Source of the DNA: Pseudomonas laurylsulfatiphila
GTDB lineage: Bacteria; Pseudomonadota; Gammaproteobacteria; Pseudomonadales; Pseudomonadaceae
Assembly: GCF_002934665.1 (NCBI RefSeq)
Contig: NZ_NIRS01000003.1
Span: 434,001-498,000, forward strand
DNA: 64,000 bases
Direction: 5' to 3'
The translations under genes and the position numbers were made by a program. Below are positions 16,979 through 26,780 of this stretch, in pieces. The notes beneath the pieces were generated by a model. That model saw nothing but the letters and a program-made list of their open reading frames with translations. It ran no database searches and was not told the DNA's origin. Positions within the stretch are counted from its first letter, which is position 1, and every line of letters begins with the position of its first letter.

Positions 16979-17512
16979 ATGAACACCACGCCAACAGACA
17001 ATGCCACCGCCGCCCCCGTCGATCATCTGCGTTTCCATCGCCATCACGCCCATCTGGCGCCGACCTTTGGCAATGACAAGTTTGCCCTGCGCGCCGAAGC
17101 CTTTGCGCGGTTCTTCGGTACCCCGACCTTTCTCGGCGCCCAAACGCTGATCGTGGTGGTCTGGGTGTGCCTCAACCTGTTCGGTGTCACCCACTTCGAT
17201 GCGTACCCGTTCATTCTGCTCAACCTGGCGTTCAGCCTGCAATCGGCCTATGCCGCGCCTTTGATTCTGTTGGCCCAGACACGTCAGGCTGCACGGGACA
17301 AGGCCCAATCCGATGCCGATGCGCAGCACCGCGAAGCGCTGGCGACCGCCAACAGTGAGCGGCAGGCAGAAGCCGCGAAAAACTCCGCGCAACTGCTGGA
17401 GCTGCTCGAACAGAACACCCGCCTCACGGAGATGACCAAGGCCCTCACCGAGCGCATTGAAAACCTGACGACGCAAATGCATGAGCAGTTCGTGCCCAAG
17501 GACAAGCCATAG
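16979..17512 (+). CDS. DUF1003 family membrane protein
   Basis: 177 residues. Two transmembrane helices (about residues 55-75 and 80-100: LGAQTLIVVVWVCLNLFGV, then PFILLNLAFSLQSAYAAPLIL) with a short DAY-containing turn are the DUF1003 signature. The C-terminal ~75 residues form a long coiled coil rich in Ala, Glu and Gln. Function of the family is unknown. It follows the diguanylate cyclase by 81 bases, and the two may be cotranscribed. Confidence 0.85.
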   Translation: MNTTPTDNATAAPVDHLRFHRHHAHLAPTFGNDKFALRAEAFARFFGTPTFLGAQTLIVVVWVCLNLFGVTHFDAYPFILLNLAFSLQSAYAAPLILLAQTRQAARDKAQSDADAQHREALATANSERQAEAAKNSAQLLELLEQNTRLTEMTKALTERIENLTTQMHEQFVPKDKP

Positions 17513-17524
17513 GCCTGAACGGTT

Positions 17525-18403
17525 TCACGGCAGTTTCAGCGCCCGCCCCAGCTCATCGAACAAGGTGACCACCGAGCGCAAGGCTCGGCAGTCGGGACGA
17601 GTCAGCAGCCACAGCGCGGTATCGTATCCGTGCAAGGGCTCGCCCAACGGGCGTAATCCCTCACCGATCAAGAAGTCCGGCAACGCTGCGACACCCAGCC
17701 CCGCCCTGACCAGCTCGGTAACCGACAACATGCTGTTGCAACGGTAACCCGGCGTTACGCCCGGCAAGGCCTGACGACGCCAGGTCACGGTCGGATGATC
17801 CGGCAGGAAGTCATCCGGGGCGATCCAGGTCAATGAGGCCAGCTCTGCGGTGTTGACCGATTGCAGGTATCGCTCGCTGGCGCACACGCGGTAGGCAATG
17901 TCCGCCAGTCGCCGTCCTACCAGGTGCTCCGGTGGCGTGCGGGTCAGGCGCAGGGCGATATCGGCATCCCGGCGGCTGAGGTTGGCAAAATCATTCGACG
18001 TGCTGAGTTCGAGCGTCAGCGCCGGATAGTTCGGCATGAACTGCGCCAGCGCCGGCAACAGCAAACCTTGCAGGACCGAATCGGTACAGGTCAGGCGCAC
18101 GATGCCGCTGATCACTTCACCCCCCTGCTCCACCCCGATGCGCGCAGCCTCCAGCGCCTGTTCAGCGCGCTCGGCCTGCTCGGCCAGTGACTGTGCCAGG
18201 GTGGTGGGCAGGTAACCGGCGCGGCTTTTTTCGAACAATTGCTGACCCAGCGCAGCCTCCAGCCGACGCACCGCTCGAAACACCGTCGAGACGTCCACCT
18301 TCAACAGCTGCGCGGCCCGGGCCAGAGAGCCGCCGCGCACCAATGCGAGGATCAGGGCCAGGTCCGGGTAGTCCAGTCGATAGTGCGTCGTTGCATTGAT
18401 CAC
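17525..18403 (-). CDS. LysR family transcriptional regulator
   Basis: 292 residues starting at a GTG at 18403. HTH at about residues 10-65: LILALVRGGSLARAAQLLKVDVSTVFRAVRRLE, followed by a LysR substrate domain (IVRLTCTDSVLQGLLLP to FLIGEGL). The frame stays open further upstream, but that would overlap the divergent gene. It diverges from a two-gene unit (amidotransferase-like and monooxygenase-like) with about 78 bases between, so it probably regulates that unit. Confidence 0.88.
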   Translation of the reverse strand: MINATTHYRLDYPDLALILALVRGGSLARAAQLLKVDVSTVFRAVRRLEAALGQQLFEKSRAGYLPTTLAQSLAEQAERAEQALEAARIGVEQGGEVISGIVRLTCTDSVLQGLLLPALAQFMPNYPALTLELSTSNDFANLSRRDADIALRLTRTPPEHLVGRRLADIAYRVCASERYLQSVNTAELASLTWIAPDDFLPDHPTVTWRRQALPGVTPGYRCNSMLSVTELVRAGLGVAALPDFLIGEGLRPLGEPLHGYDTALWLLTRPDCRALRSVVTLFDELGRALKLP

Positions 18404-18481
18404 TTGGGAAAACGCCAATATTGAGTGCGTGAACGCCAATCTATAGTGGGCCTCAGGAATCAACAAGTGCAGAGGCCCCTC

Positions 18482-19189
18482 ATGGAAAACCGTCCGATTC
18501 GCATCGCCCTGATCGGCGACTACGACCCGCAAGTCACCGCCCACCAGGCCATTCCCCTAGCCCTTGAAATGGCCACTGAACACAGCGGCCTGAACGTGCA
18601 ATGGCAATGGCTGGCCACCGATGAAATCCACGCCGAGACACCGCTGCACCCGTTCGATGGTTTCTGGTGCGTACCGGCCAGTCCGTATCGCCACATGGAC
18701 GGTGCATTGCTGGCGATCCGTTTTGCCCGCGAACAACGGCGACCTTTCCTCGGCACCTGCGGCGGTTTTCAACACGCGGTGCTGGAATATGCGCGCAATG
18801 TGCTGGGCTGGTCGGATGCCGAACACGGCGAGACGGCGCCCGATGCAGCACGGGCGCTGCTGACGCCACTGTCGTGTGCGCTGGTCGAGGCCGTCGATTC
18901 CATTCATCTGGCTGAAGGCTCGTTGATCGCACAGGCGTACGAAAGCGCCGAGATTCGTGAAGGCTATCGCTGTCGCTATGGGGTGAATCCGCAGTTCGAG
19001 GGGGAGCTGCTCGAGCGCGGGCTGCACGCCGTTGGCCACGATTCGCAACAGGGACTGCGCGCGGTCGAACTCAGCGGTCATCCGTTCTTTGTCGCGACCT
19101 TGTTTCAGCCCGAGCGAGCGGCACTCGGGGGCGTCTTGCCGCCGCTGGTTGGCGCCTTTGTCCAAGCCTGTGCGGGGCGCTCGTCATGA
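18482..19189 (+). CDS. CTP synthase C-terminal-like glutamine amidotransferase protein
   Basis: 235 residues corresponding to a class I glutamine amidotransferase domain of the PyrG type, without the synthetase domain. IRIALIGDYDP at the start and FDGFWCVPASPYRHMDGALLAIRFAREQ match the PyrG glutaminase region; the nucleophile Cys is in LGTCGGFQHAVLEY. The expected final His-x-Glu pair appears changed, with the C-terminus reading LFQPERAALGG, so the catalytic triad may be incomplete. The start at 18482 fits homologues. Its stop overlaps the next gene by ATGA, giving a coupled pair divergent from LysR. Confidence 0.8.
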   Translation: MENRPIRIALIGDYDPQVTAHQAIPLALEMATEHSGLNVQWQWLATDEIHAETPLHPFDGFWCVPASPYRHMDGALLAIRFAREQRRPFLGTCGGFQHAVLEYARNVLGWSDAEHGETAPDAARALLTPLSCALVEAVDSIHLAEGSLIAQAYESAEIREGYRCRYGVNPQFEGELLERGLHAVGHDSQQGLRAVELSGHPFFVATLFQPERAALGGVLPPLVGAFVQACAGRSS

Positions 19190-19509
19190 TCGCCAATACG
19201 CCAACAGCGCCTTATTACGCGGTGATCTTCACGTCGCTGCGCACCGAGGGCGATCAGGGTTACGCCGAAGCAGCGGCACGGATGCTGGAACTGGCCCGCG
19301 AGCAACCGGGGTTTCTCGGAGTGGAATCGGCTCGGGGTGAGGATGGGCTGGGAATAACCGTGTCGTATTGGGCTAGTGAGGCGGCGATTCTGGCGTGGAA
19401 GCATCATCCAGACCATACGGCGATTCGCGAGCGTGGGCGTTCGACCTGGTATGCGCGGTTTCATACGCGGGTGTGTCGGGTTGAGCGGGCCTACGGCTTC
19501 AGTCTGTAA
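19186..19509 (+). CDS. antibiotic biosynthesis monooxygenase (ABM) family protein
   Basis: 107 residues with the ABM/dimeric alpha-beta-barrel pattern: YYAVIFTSLRTEGDQGYAEA, REQPGFLGVESARGEDGLGI, then SYWASEAAILAWKHHPDH. Such proteins are small cofactor-free oxygenases or heme/stress proteins; the substrate cannot be told here. ATGA overlap with the preceding amidotransferase-like gene implies joint translation and shared control by the divergent LysR. Confidence 0.88.
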   Translation: MIANTPTAPYYAVIFTSLRTEGDQGYAEAAARMLELAREQPGFLGVESARGEDGLGITVSYWASEAAILAWKHHPDHTAIRERGRSTWYARFHTRVCRVERAYGFSL

Positions 19510-19529
19510 ATGATGCGGTGTTCTTGAGG

Positions 19530-19612
19530 CCGTCTTCGCGAGCAGGCTCGCTCCCACAGGTTTCGTGTGCTGCCATCAATCCTTGTGGGAGCGAGCCTGC
19601 TCGCGATGGGGC
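19530..19612. repeat. REP pair (inverted)
   Basis: CGCGAGCAGGCTCGCTCCCA near 19537-19556 faces TGTGGGAGCGAGCCTGCTCG near 19584-19603. Located between convergent genes. Confidence 0.9.
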
Positions 19613-19633
19613 CAGTCAATTCACCACAAAAAC

Positions 19634-19960
19634 TCAACCCTGAACCAGACTGCGAACCGCCGATATCTCCGGCACTTCCCCCCGGTTCATGTACACCCGC
19701 AACGGATCGGTGATGTTGATCCGGTCATCGATGTTCTGGTCCAGCAACAACTGGATCAATTCGCGCTTAAGCGTCATGGCCTGCCCGGGCCCCGCGCCCC
19801 AGACGAACTCGCTGGTCGGGATGATGCCGTCGTCCGCCACGTCCATGCCGAATGAGTCTTCGCTGAAGCGAACGAGGTAATGGCCGGTCTTGCGGTTGAG
19901 GCCGACGAAGCCTTTGAGTTGGTCGGCCGCCTGGCAGATGAGCTGGGAAGTGATGCGCAT
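19634..19960 (-). CDS. DUF2025 family protein
   Basis: 108 residues, a Pseudomonas-restricted family of unknown function. Recognisable segments are the MRITSQLICQAADQLKGFVG start, RKTGHYLVRFSEDSFGMDVADD and GQAMTLKRELIQLLLDQNID. No signal peptide, soluble. The start at 19960 is chosen from family similarity; the frame is open to 20059 without a ribosome binding site. Confidence 0.82.
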   Translation of the reverse strand: MRITSQLICQAADQLKGFVGLNRKTGHYLVRFSEDSFGMDVADDGIIPTSEFVWGAGPGQAMTLKRELIQLLLDQNIDDRINITDPLRVYMNRGEVPEISAVRSLVQG

Positions 19961-20171
19961 GGTAAACCCCGCAATGGTGATCGTTGGTTTACACGCAGGG
20001 CCTGCGTTTCCCTCTGCCGGGGAAATTGCAGGCCCCCAGCGTACTGCAAACGGGCGCACAAAAGTGCTGACGAAAATCAGCTTCAGGCAGATTTATGTCG
20101 GTCTCGCGATAGCGCCCGCAAAGATGAGTTGTTAAAAGGGACCGCTCACTCATTGCGAAAGGATCTCGACC

Positions 20172-21296
20172 ATGCCCGCAACCTTTACCAAAAGCGCCCT
20201 GTTGTTGAGCCTGTTGCTAGGCCTCGGCCAGGCACAGGCCGCCAGCGAACCCGGTCCCACGGAACTGGCGACTCGCCTGGGCATTCCGCACCCGGCGGTG
20301 ATCGCCCACCGAGGCGCGTCTTTCGATGCGCCGGAATCCACCGCCGCGGCCTACAAGACGGCCCGCGACCTGGGCGCCGATTACCTGGAACTGGATCTGC
20401 AGCGCAGCAAGGACGGCGTGCTGTTCGCCCTGCACGACAACAACCTGCAACGCACGACCGACGTCGCCAGCAAATTCCCCGAACGCAAGGACAGCCCGGC
20501 CAATGCCTTCACCATGGCCGAACTGAAAACCCTGGATGCGGGCAGCTGGTTCAATACCGCCTACCCGGATCGCGCGCGTCCAGCCTTCGCCGGCCTGAAG
20601 ATTCTGACCCTTGATGAAATCATCGACATCGCCGAGGGCAGCGCCCAGCACAAGCCCGGGCTGTACATCGAGACCAAGGAGCCCAAGCAGTTTCCCGGCA
20701 TCGAACACGACCTCCAGGAAAAACTTCAGGCCCGCGGCTGGCTGAACCCGAGCGAATCGAAACCGGCGAACAGCGCGCTGGCGGTTGGCCAGGGCAACGG
20801 CAAGGTGGTTTTGCAGACCTTCGAGAAGAGCAGTCTCGAACTGCTGCAAAAGGAAATGCCGAAGGTGCCGAAGATCCTGCTGTTGTGGGTCGGTGAAGGC
20901 AGTATCGAGCCCAAGTCCAAGGTGACCTTTGCCGAGTCCGGGGAAAAAGATAAAGCCGCTTACTACGCCAAACAACAACCGAAGGACAAAGCCGAATTCC
21001 AGCGCTGGGTCGACTACGCCAAGGCCCAAGGCGCCATCGGCACCGGCCCGTCCGCCGCACTGACCCAGGGTGGCGACCAGAGTTACTCGGACCTGGTGCA
21101 ACCCTGGATGAACCAGTACACCCACGATCAGGGCCTGCTGGTGCACGTCTACACCATCGACGATGCGGTGGACTACCAGAAAGTCATGGACGCCGGCGTC
21201 GACGGGATCTTCACCAACCGTGCAAGTGAGTTGTTGAAGTTTTATAAACGTCCGGCGGCGAATGTGGCGCAGGTGCTTCAGAACAACGGCTACTGA
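20172..21296 (+). CDS. glpQ: periplasmic glycerophosphodiester phosphodiesterase
   Basis: 374 residues. An N-terminal signal peptide (SALLLSLLLGLGQAQAA) sends it to the periplasm. It would hydrolyse glycerophosphodiesters to glycerol-3-phosphate and an alcohol. Motifs of the GDPD family are intact: IAHRGASFDAPESTAAAY, DYLELDLQRSKDGVLF and ALHDNNLQRTTDV. The C-terminal barrel strand VDGIFTNRASELLKFY is typical. The gene is alone and followed by a REP pair. Confidence 0.9.
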   Translation: MPATFTKSALLLSLLLGLGQAQAASEPGPTELATRLGIPHPAVIAHRGASFDAPESTAAAYKTARDLGADYLELDLQRSKDGVLFALHDNNLQRTTDVASKFPERKDSPANAFTMAELKTLDAGSWFNTAYPDRARPAFAGLKILTLDEIIDIAEGSAQHKPGLYIETKEPKQFPGIEHDLQEKLQARGWLNPSESKPANSALAVGQGNGKVVLQTFEKSSLELLQKEMPKVPKILLLWVGEGSIEPKSKVTFAESGEKDKAAYYAKQQPKDKAEFQRWVDYAKAQGAIGTGPSAALTQGGDQSYSDLVQPWMNQYTHDQGLLVHVYTIDDAVDYQKVMDAGVDGIFTNRASELLKFYKRPAANVAQVLQNNGY

Positions 21297-21313
21297 TCCG
21301 CAATCACGCAAAA

Positions 21314-21408
21314 CCCTGTGGGAGCGGGCTTGCTCGCGAAAGGGCCATCAGCTTCAACATCCACGTTGACTGACACTCCGCATTCGCGAGCAAGCCCGCT
21401 CCCACAGG
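21314..21408. repeat. REP pair (inverted)
   Basis: CTGTGGGAGCGGGCTTGCTC near 21316 and GAGCAAGCCCGCTCCCACAG near 21390 face each other across about 55 bases, downstream of glpQ. Confidence 0.9.
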
Positions 21409-21544
21409 TTATGTATTTGTGTTTGTATGTTCGGGCACAGTCCAGCAGGAATTGATGCAGGACATGTAGAGGGTTTTAAGGGTGGCTTAAGTTACAAAAG
21501 CTAACCTGATCTCACTTGAACAGATCACCCAAGGAAAGAAGCCC

Positions 21545-21850
21545 ATGAAGACTCTGACTGCTTTGTTTACCGCTGCAACCCTGACCCTCACTGCCGGTCT
21601 GGCCCAGGCCGACGTGCGCGTGGATGAGATCCCGCAACTGGTCAAGGACGGCAAGATCAAGCCCCTGGAAGATCTGAACAAGATCGCTCTGGAATTGCAC
21701 CCGGGCGCCACGATCACCAAAACCGAGCTGGATAACCATTTCAACGGTTACGAGTATGAGATCGAGTTGCGCGACGCCAAGAACGTCGAGTGGGATGTGG
21801 ACATCGATGCCTCTAACGGCAAGGTCCTGAAAAACAAGCAAGACAAGTAA
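21545..21850 (+). CDS. PepSY domain protein, secreted
   Basis: 101 residues: a signal peptide of about 22 residues (MKTLTALFTAATLTLTAGLAQA) and one PepSY domain (IKPLEDLNKIALELHPGATI, NGYEYEIELRDAKNVEWDVDIDASNGKVL). PepSY proteins are periplasmic and are often linked to protease inhibition or metal-responsive envelope sensing. AAGGAAAG is upstream. A terminator follows directly. Confidence 0.9.
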   Translation: MKTLTALFTAATLTLTAGLAQADVRVDEIPQLVKDGKIKPLEDLNKIALELHPGATITKTELDNHFNGYEYEIELRDAKNVEWDVDIDASNGKVLKNKQDK

Positions 21851-21863
21851 TCACAACACCCAC

Positions 21864-21900
21864 AAAAGCCGCACGCTCTGACGATCGTGCGGCTTTTTGC
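21864..21900. terminator. bidirectional terminator
   Basis: GCCGCAC (21868-21874) and GTGCGGC (21887-21893) form a stem flanked by AAAA and TTTTT. It ends the PepSY gene on + and the MCP gene on the minus strand. Confidence 0.85.
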
Positions 21901-21902
21901 GT

Positions 21903-23528
21903 TTAAGCGCTCAAGCGCGCCGTCACCTCGTTCAACTGCCCCGACAAACCGTGCAGGTTGTTGCTCGCCGCTTCGGTGCGCTGCACATTGTCCAGGTTGG
22001 TGCTGGCGATGCTGGTGATCTCGGTGAGGTTGCGCGAGATGTCTTCGGCCACCGAGGTCTGTTCTTCCGCTGCAGTGGCGATCTGCCGGTTCATGTCGCG
22101 GATGGCTTCCACGGCCAGGGTGATGCGTTCAAGCATGGCGCCGGCCTCGGTCACCTGCTGCACGCTTTCCTCGCTGCGCGACTGACCGCTTTCAATCGCC
22201 TGGGCTGCTTCGATTGCACCAGTCTGCACGGTTTGAATGATCTGGTTGATCTCGATGATCGACGCCGCCGTGCGCTGGGCCAGGCTGCGGACTTCATCGG
22301 CCACTACGGCGAAACCGCGCCCGGCCTCACCGGCGCGGGCCGCTTCGATGGCCGCGTTGAGCGCCAGCAGGTTGGTCTGTTCGGCGATGCCGCGAATCAC
22401 CTCCAGGACCTTGCCGATGCGTCCGCTGTCGGTTTCCAGTTGGCGGATGACCGTGGCGGTGTTGGCGATTTCGCCACGCATTTGGGTGATGGTGTGGATG
22501 GTGCCCTGCATGACTTTTTCGCCCTGTTGGGCAGACTGGTCGGCATCGTCGGCGGCCCGCGCCGCTTCGGCGGCATGACGCGCCACCTCCTGCGCGGTGG
22601 CGGACATTTCGTTCATTGCCGTGGCCACCTGATCGGTGCGGTTGAACTGCTCGTTGGTACCGCCGGCCATCACGGTGGCGATCGAGTTCAACTCACCGCT
22701 GGCGCTGTCCAGGTCCGACGCGCTGCGCTGCAAACGGCTGAAGGTTTCGGCGAGGAAATCGCGCAGGGTGTTGGCGGCGATCGCCAGTTTGCCCAACTCG
22801 TCCTGACGGGTGCTGGCCACGCGCTCGGCAAGACGCCCCTGGCTGAGTTGCGCCACGTAGTCGATCAATTTGCGGATCGGCTCGACCAGGTGGCGGTTGA
22901 CCAGCCACAGGCTCAACAGGCCGATCAACAACCCCGAAACCAGCATCACGACAAGCCCCAACAGCACCGTGCGATCGGCGGCGGTGCTGATCAGCGTCGA
23001 CTGCTCGGCGCCTTGCTTGCGCAACTCGCTGACCAGTTCGCTCATCTGATCGCTGGTCGCGCGGTCTACGCCTTTGACCGCGGTATCGCCCGCCGTCGGA
23101 TCACCGCCGGCGGCCACGAACGCGTCCCGCCCCTTCTGATACGCCGCGCCCAACTGACGATGTTCGTCACGCAAGCGCTCGATGCGGAGCTTGAATGACG
23201 GCTCGATGCCCTTCTGCGCGGCCAACTCGCCGAGGATGTTTTGCACATCACGCTGACGGTCTTCGAATTGCCCCCAGTACTTGCTCAGGTCCGCCGGTTG
23301 CTTGCCGCGCAACAGGACGTTTTTCCACTCTTGCACCTGCACCTTGAATTGCAGGTTGGCTTCATCGATCAATTGCGAGGTATGCAGCGGGCCCTCGATC
23401 AGATTGGCGTAGCTCTTCACGCCACTGGACAGGAAATGAAAGCACGCCAGGGCGATCAACAGCATCGCCAGCAGGCTGCCACTCAGCAGGGCGAGAATTT
23501 GTGCTCTCAAGGACTTTTGCAAAAGCAT
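21903..23528 (-). CDS. methyl-accepting chemotaxis protein
   Basis: 541 residues. An inner-membrane chemoreceptor with TM1 near residues 12-33, a ~145-residue periplasmic helical sensor ([19 protein letters not shown]), TM2 near 190-212 ([21 protein letters not shown]), a HAMP linker ([18 protein letters not shown]) and a signalling domain with the highly conserved hairpin tip [20 protein letters not shown]. The helical sensor is of the small four-helix kind. Ligand unknown. Start at 23528; an ATG ten codons upstream is the alternative. Confidence 0.92.
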   Translation of the reverse strand: MLLQKSLRAQILALLSGSLLAMLLIALACFHFLSSGVKSYANLIEGPLHTSQLIDEANLQFKVQVQEWKNVLLRGKQPADLSKYWGQFEDRQRDVQNILGELAAQKGIEPSFKLRIERLRDEHRQLGAAYQKGRDAFVAAGGDPTAGDTAVKGVDRATSDQMSELVSELRKQGAEQSTLISTAADRTVLLGLVVMLVSGLLIGLLSLWLVNRHLVEPIRKLIDYVAQLSQGRLAERVASTRQDELGKLAIAANTLRDFLAETFSRLQRSASDLDSASGELNSIATVMAGGTNEQFNRTDQVATAMNEMSATAQEVARHAAEAARAADDADQSAQQGEKVMQGTIHTITQMRGEIANTATVIRQLETDSGRIGKVLEVIRGIAEQTNLLALNAAIEAARAGEAGRGFAVVADEVRSLAQRTAASIIEINQIIQTVQTGAIEAAQAIESGQSRSEESVQQVTEAGAMLERITLAVEAIRDMNRQIATAAEEQTSVAEDISRNLTEITSIASTNLDNVQRTEAASNNLHGLSGQLNEVTARLSA

Positions 23529-23800
23529 CGAAGGGTACTCATGACAGGAATGAGGCACGCCAAAAAAAGGCGTGAAAGGTGTCCGGACATCCCTGTCTGC
23601 GGTCTCGGTCGCGGCCTGCGGCGCGCAACTTGACCCAAGCGTGATCGGCGTGCCAGAGCGGTTCTTTAGAAAAAACCGACCATCGGTAGAGCAATCGTTT
23701 GCGTTATTTTCCTGTCACAAAAACGTCATCCCGGCTTGCGATGATGCCGCTCAAGTGAACCTGTAAAACACGCGACAGGCGCCTCCCCTTGCGAGTCCTC

Positions 23801-24823
23801 ATGAACCACAGCATCGATCAAAGCCATCGCGACACGGATCTGTTCGGCCTGCTCTACGGTTTCAGTTTTCGCCCCGGTGAGGCCGGTCGGGAAATCAACT
23901 CCGCCGAAGCCTTGCAGTACCTGCAACAACCGGAAAGCGACGAACAGTTTCTCTGGCTGCACCTGAACCTCGCCCATGCCGCGTGCGAGCGCTGGATGAA
24001 AAGCCATCTGGAATTGCCCGAGGAATTTTTCGAGGCGCTGCACGAAGGCTCGCGCTCGACGCGCATCGAGCATGTCGACTCCGCGTTGCTGGCGGTGGTC
24101 AACGACGTGGTGTTCAACCTCAGCAACCTGGTCTCGTCGGATGTCTCGACTTTGTGGGTGTGCGCCCGCAGCCGGCTGATCATCAGCGCCCGCCTGCAGC
24201 CTCTGCACTCGGTGGACAAGTTGCGCTCGTCGGTGAAGGCCCGGGAATGCTTTCGCTCCCCGCTGGAGCTGCTGGTGCATCTGCTGCGCGACCAGGGTGA
24301 AGTGCTGACCCAGATCGTGCGCAAGACCAGCCAGAGCGTGGACCAGATCGAAGACGAGTTGCTGTCCTCGCGCCTGTCGACCAACCGCGCCGAGCTGGGC
24401 GCCAATCGCCGGGTACTGGTGCGCTTGCAACGGCTGCTGGCGCTGGAGCCAGGTTCATTGCTGCGCCTGCTCAACCGGCCGCCGCAATGGCTGCAAAAGG
24501 AAGACGTGAAGGAGCTGCGCAAATCCACCGAGGAGTTTGCGCTGATCATCAACGACCTCACGGCGCTGGGTGAGCGTATCAAGCTATTGCAGGAGGAGAT
24601 CGCCGCCAACATCAACGAACAGACCAACCGCACGCTGTTCACCCTGACAGTGGTGACGGTGCTGGCGCTGCCGATCAACATCATTGCCGGTTTTTTCGGC
24701 ATGAACGTTGGCGGCATTCCGCTGGCCGGTGACCCGGAAGGCTTCTGGATCCTGGTGGCGCTGGTCGCGACCTTTACCGTGATTGCCGGGCGCTGGGCGT
24801 TTCGCAAGCAGCAGGATTATTGA
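23801..24823 (+). CDS. zntB: CorA-type zinc transporter ZntB
   Basis: 340 residues. A large cytoplasmic N-terminal domain with coiled-coil helices (about 150-275) is followed by two C-terminal transmembrane helices. The CorA-family signature between them reads FFGMNVGGIPL, with the GMN motif intact. ZntB proteins move Zn2+ across the inner membrane. The start at 23801 is preferred over a TTG four codons earlier. A REP pair follows. Confidence 0.88.
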   Translation: MNHSIDQSHRDTDLFGLLYGFSFRPGEAGREINSAEALQYLQQPESDEQFLWLHLNLAHAACERWMKSHLELPEEFFEALHEGSRSTRIEHVDSALLAVVNDVVFNLSNLVSSDVSTLWVCARSRLIISARLQPLHSVDKLRSSVKARECFRSPLELLVHLLRDQGEVLTQIVRKTSQSVDQIEDELLSSRLSTNRAELGANRRVLVRLQRLLALEPGSLLRLLNRPPQWLQKEDVKELRKSTEEFALIINDLTALGERIKLLQEEIAANINEQTNRTLFTLTVVTVLALPINIIAGFFGMNVGGIPLAGDPEGFWILVALVATFTVIAGRWAFRKQQDY

Positions 24824-24836
24824 GTCTGTCCGAAAA

Positions 24837-24931
24837 CCTGTGGGAGCGAGCTTGCTCGCGATGAGGCCCTGTCAGCCAACAGAGATGTTGAATGAAAGAC
24901 CGTCATCGCGAGCAAGCTCGCTCCCACAGGG
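24837..24931. repeat. REP pair (inverted)
   Basis: CTGTGGGAGCGAGCTTGCTC near 24838 and GAGCAAGCTCGCTCCCACAG near 24910 in inverted orientation. Confidence 0.9.
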
Positions 24932-25052
24932 TTCAGCGCTCGATTCCAGATCAGCGGCCCTGCAAAAAACCAAACACTGATCCAAAGCAGTCTCCCTGTA
25001 ACAATTAGCAACGATTATCACCGGTACACCTCCCTCCTCAGGAATGTCCGTG

Positions 25053-26666
25053 ATGGCTACACCCTCCTTCACCGCTGCTCAGACGCCTGCCAGTAGTACC
25101 AGACCGCAACTCGACAAGAAGCCCGGCCTGATCACCCTCGTGGTGTTTTTTGCCGTGCTGGCCATCGGCTTGTTGTTTACCGCCTACAGCCTGATGCACG
25201 ACATGAACGAACTCGGCACGGTGGTCACCACTTGGACGCCGTTCCTGCTGCTCGGCGTGGCGCTTTTGATCGCCCTGGGCTTTGAATTCGTCAACGGCTT
25301 CCATGACACCGCCAACGCGGTGGCCACGGTGATCTACACCAACTCGCTGCCGCCGAACGTGGCGGTGGTCTGGTCCGGCTTCTTCAACTTCCTCGGGGTG
25401 TTGCTGTCCAGCGGCGCGGTGGCGTTCGGCATTATCGCCCTGCTGCCCGTGGAGCTGATTCTGCAAGTCGGCTCGTCCGCCGGTTTCGCGATGATCTTCG
25501 CCCTGCTGATCGCCGCGATCCTGTGGAACCTCGGCACCTGGTGGCTGGGGCTGCCGGCCTCGTCCTCGCACACCCTGATCGGCTCGATCATCGGTGTCGG
25601 CGTGGCCAACGCCCTGATGCACGGCCGCGACGGCACCAGCGGCGTGGACTGGGCGCAAGCGACCAAGATCGGTTACGCACTGCTGCTCTCGCCCCTGGTC
25701 GGCTTCGGCTGCGCCGCGCTGCTGTTGCTGGCCCTACGCGCGTTCGTCAAGAATCGTGCGCTGTACAAGGAGCCCAAGGGCGAGACCCCGCCGCCATGGT
25801 GGATTCGCGGCCTGTTGATCGTCACCTGCACCGGCGTGTCGTTTGCCCACGGTTCGAACGACGGCCAGAAAGGCATGGGCCTGATCATGCTGATTCTGGT
25901 GGGCACACTGCCAATGGCTTACGCATTGAACCGCACCATGCCCGCCGATCAGGCCTTGCAGTTCGCGGCGGTCGCCGAAGTCACCCAGCAAGCCTTGGTC
26001 AAGGCGGCCCCGCTGCCGGCCCCGGCCGACCCGCGCTCGGTGCTGTCCGATTACGTGCGCAGCAAGGAAGCGACCCCGCAACTGGTGCCGGCGCTCGCTG
26101 CACTGACCGGCAGCATCGGCGCCCAGGTCAAGGGTTACGGTTCGCTGTCGAAAGTCCCGGCCGAGGCCGTGGGCAACGTGCGTAACGACATGTACCTGAC
26201 CAGCGAAACCATTCGCCTGATGGACAAGAACAAGGTCGGCAACTTCGATGCCGACACCAGCGGCAAGCTGCAACTGTTCAAGCAGCAGATCGACAACTCC
26301 ACGCGTTTCATTCCGTTGTGGGTGAAGATTGCCGTGGCCATCGCCCTTGGCCTGGGCACCATGGTCGGCTGGAAGCGCATCGTGGTGACCGTCGGCGAGA
26401 AAATCGGCAAGACCCACCTGACCTACGCCCAGGGCGCCTCGGCGGAAACCGTGGCGATGCTGACCATCGGCGCCGCCGACATGTTCGGCCTGCCGGTGTC
26501 GACCACTCACGTGCTGTCCTCGGGCGTGGCCGGGACCATGGTCGCCAACGGCGGCGGCCTGCAGATGAAGACCATCCGCAACCTGCTGATGGCCTGGGTG
26601 CTGACCTTGCCGGCGGCGATCCTGCTGTCGGGCAGCCTGTACTGGTTGTTCACCCAACTGTTCTAA
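25053..26666 (+). CDS. inorganic phosphate transporter, PiT family
   Basis: 537 residues. A multi-pass membrane protein of the Pit family that imports phosphate with a cation. The duplicated family signature is seen as FVNGFHDTANAVATVIYT in the first half and SFAHGSNDGQKGMGLI in the second. A hydrophilic loop (about 330-430) separates the two membrane halves. AGGA nine bases upstream of 25053 favours this ATG over the one at 25044. It stands alone between REP pairs. Confidence 0.9.
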   Translation: MATPSFTAAQTPASSTRPQLDKKPGLITLVVFFAVLAIGLLFTAYSLMHDMNELGTVVTTWTPFLLLGVALLIALGFEFVNGFHDTANAVATVIYTNSLPPNVAVVWSGFFNFLGVLLSSGAVAFGIIALLPVELILQVGSSAGFAMIFALLIAAILWNLGTWWLGLPASSSHTLIGSIIGVGVANALMHGRDGTSGVDWAQATKIGYALLLSPLVGFGCAALLLLALRAFVKNRALYKEPKGETPPPWWIRGLLIVTCTGVSFAHGSNDGQKGMGLIMLILVGTLPMAYALNRTMPADQALQFAAVAEVTQQALVKAAPLPAPADPRSVLSDYVRSKEATPQLVPALAALTGSIGAQVKGYGSLSKVPAEAVGNVRNDMYLTSETIRLMDKNKVGNFDADTSGKLQLFKQQIDNSTRFIPLWVKIAVAIALGLGTMVGWKRIVVTVGEKIGKTHLTYAQGASAETVAMLTIGAADMFGLPVSTTHVLSSGVAGTMVANGGGLQMKTIRNLLMAWVLTLPAAILLSGSLYWLFTQLF

Positions 26667-26678
26667 ACACCGCAAGAC

Positions 26679-26771
26679 CCTGTGGGAGCGAGCCTACTCG
26701 CGAATGCGTCGGCACATCCAGCAACTATGTGTCAGACAGTCAGCCATCGCGAGCAGGCTCGCTCCCACAGG
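26679..26771. repeat. REP pair (inverted)
   Basis: CTGTGGGAGCGAGCCTACTC near 26680 (one base off consensus) and GAGCAGGCTCGCTCCCACAG near 26752, between convergent genes. Confidence 0.88.
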
Positions 26772-26780
26772 GGGCCGATC

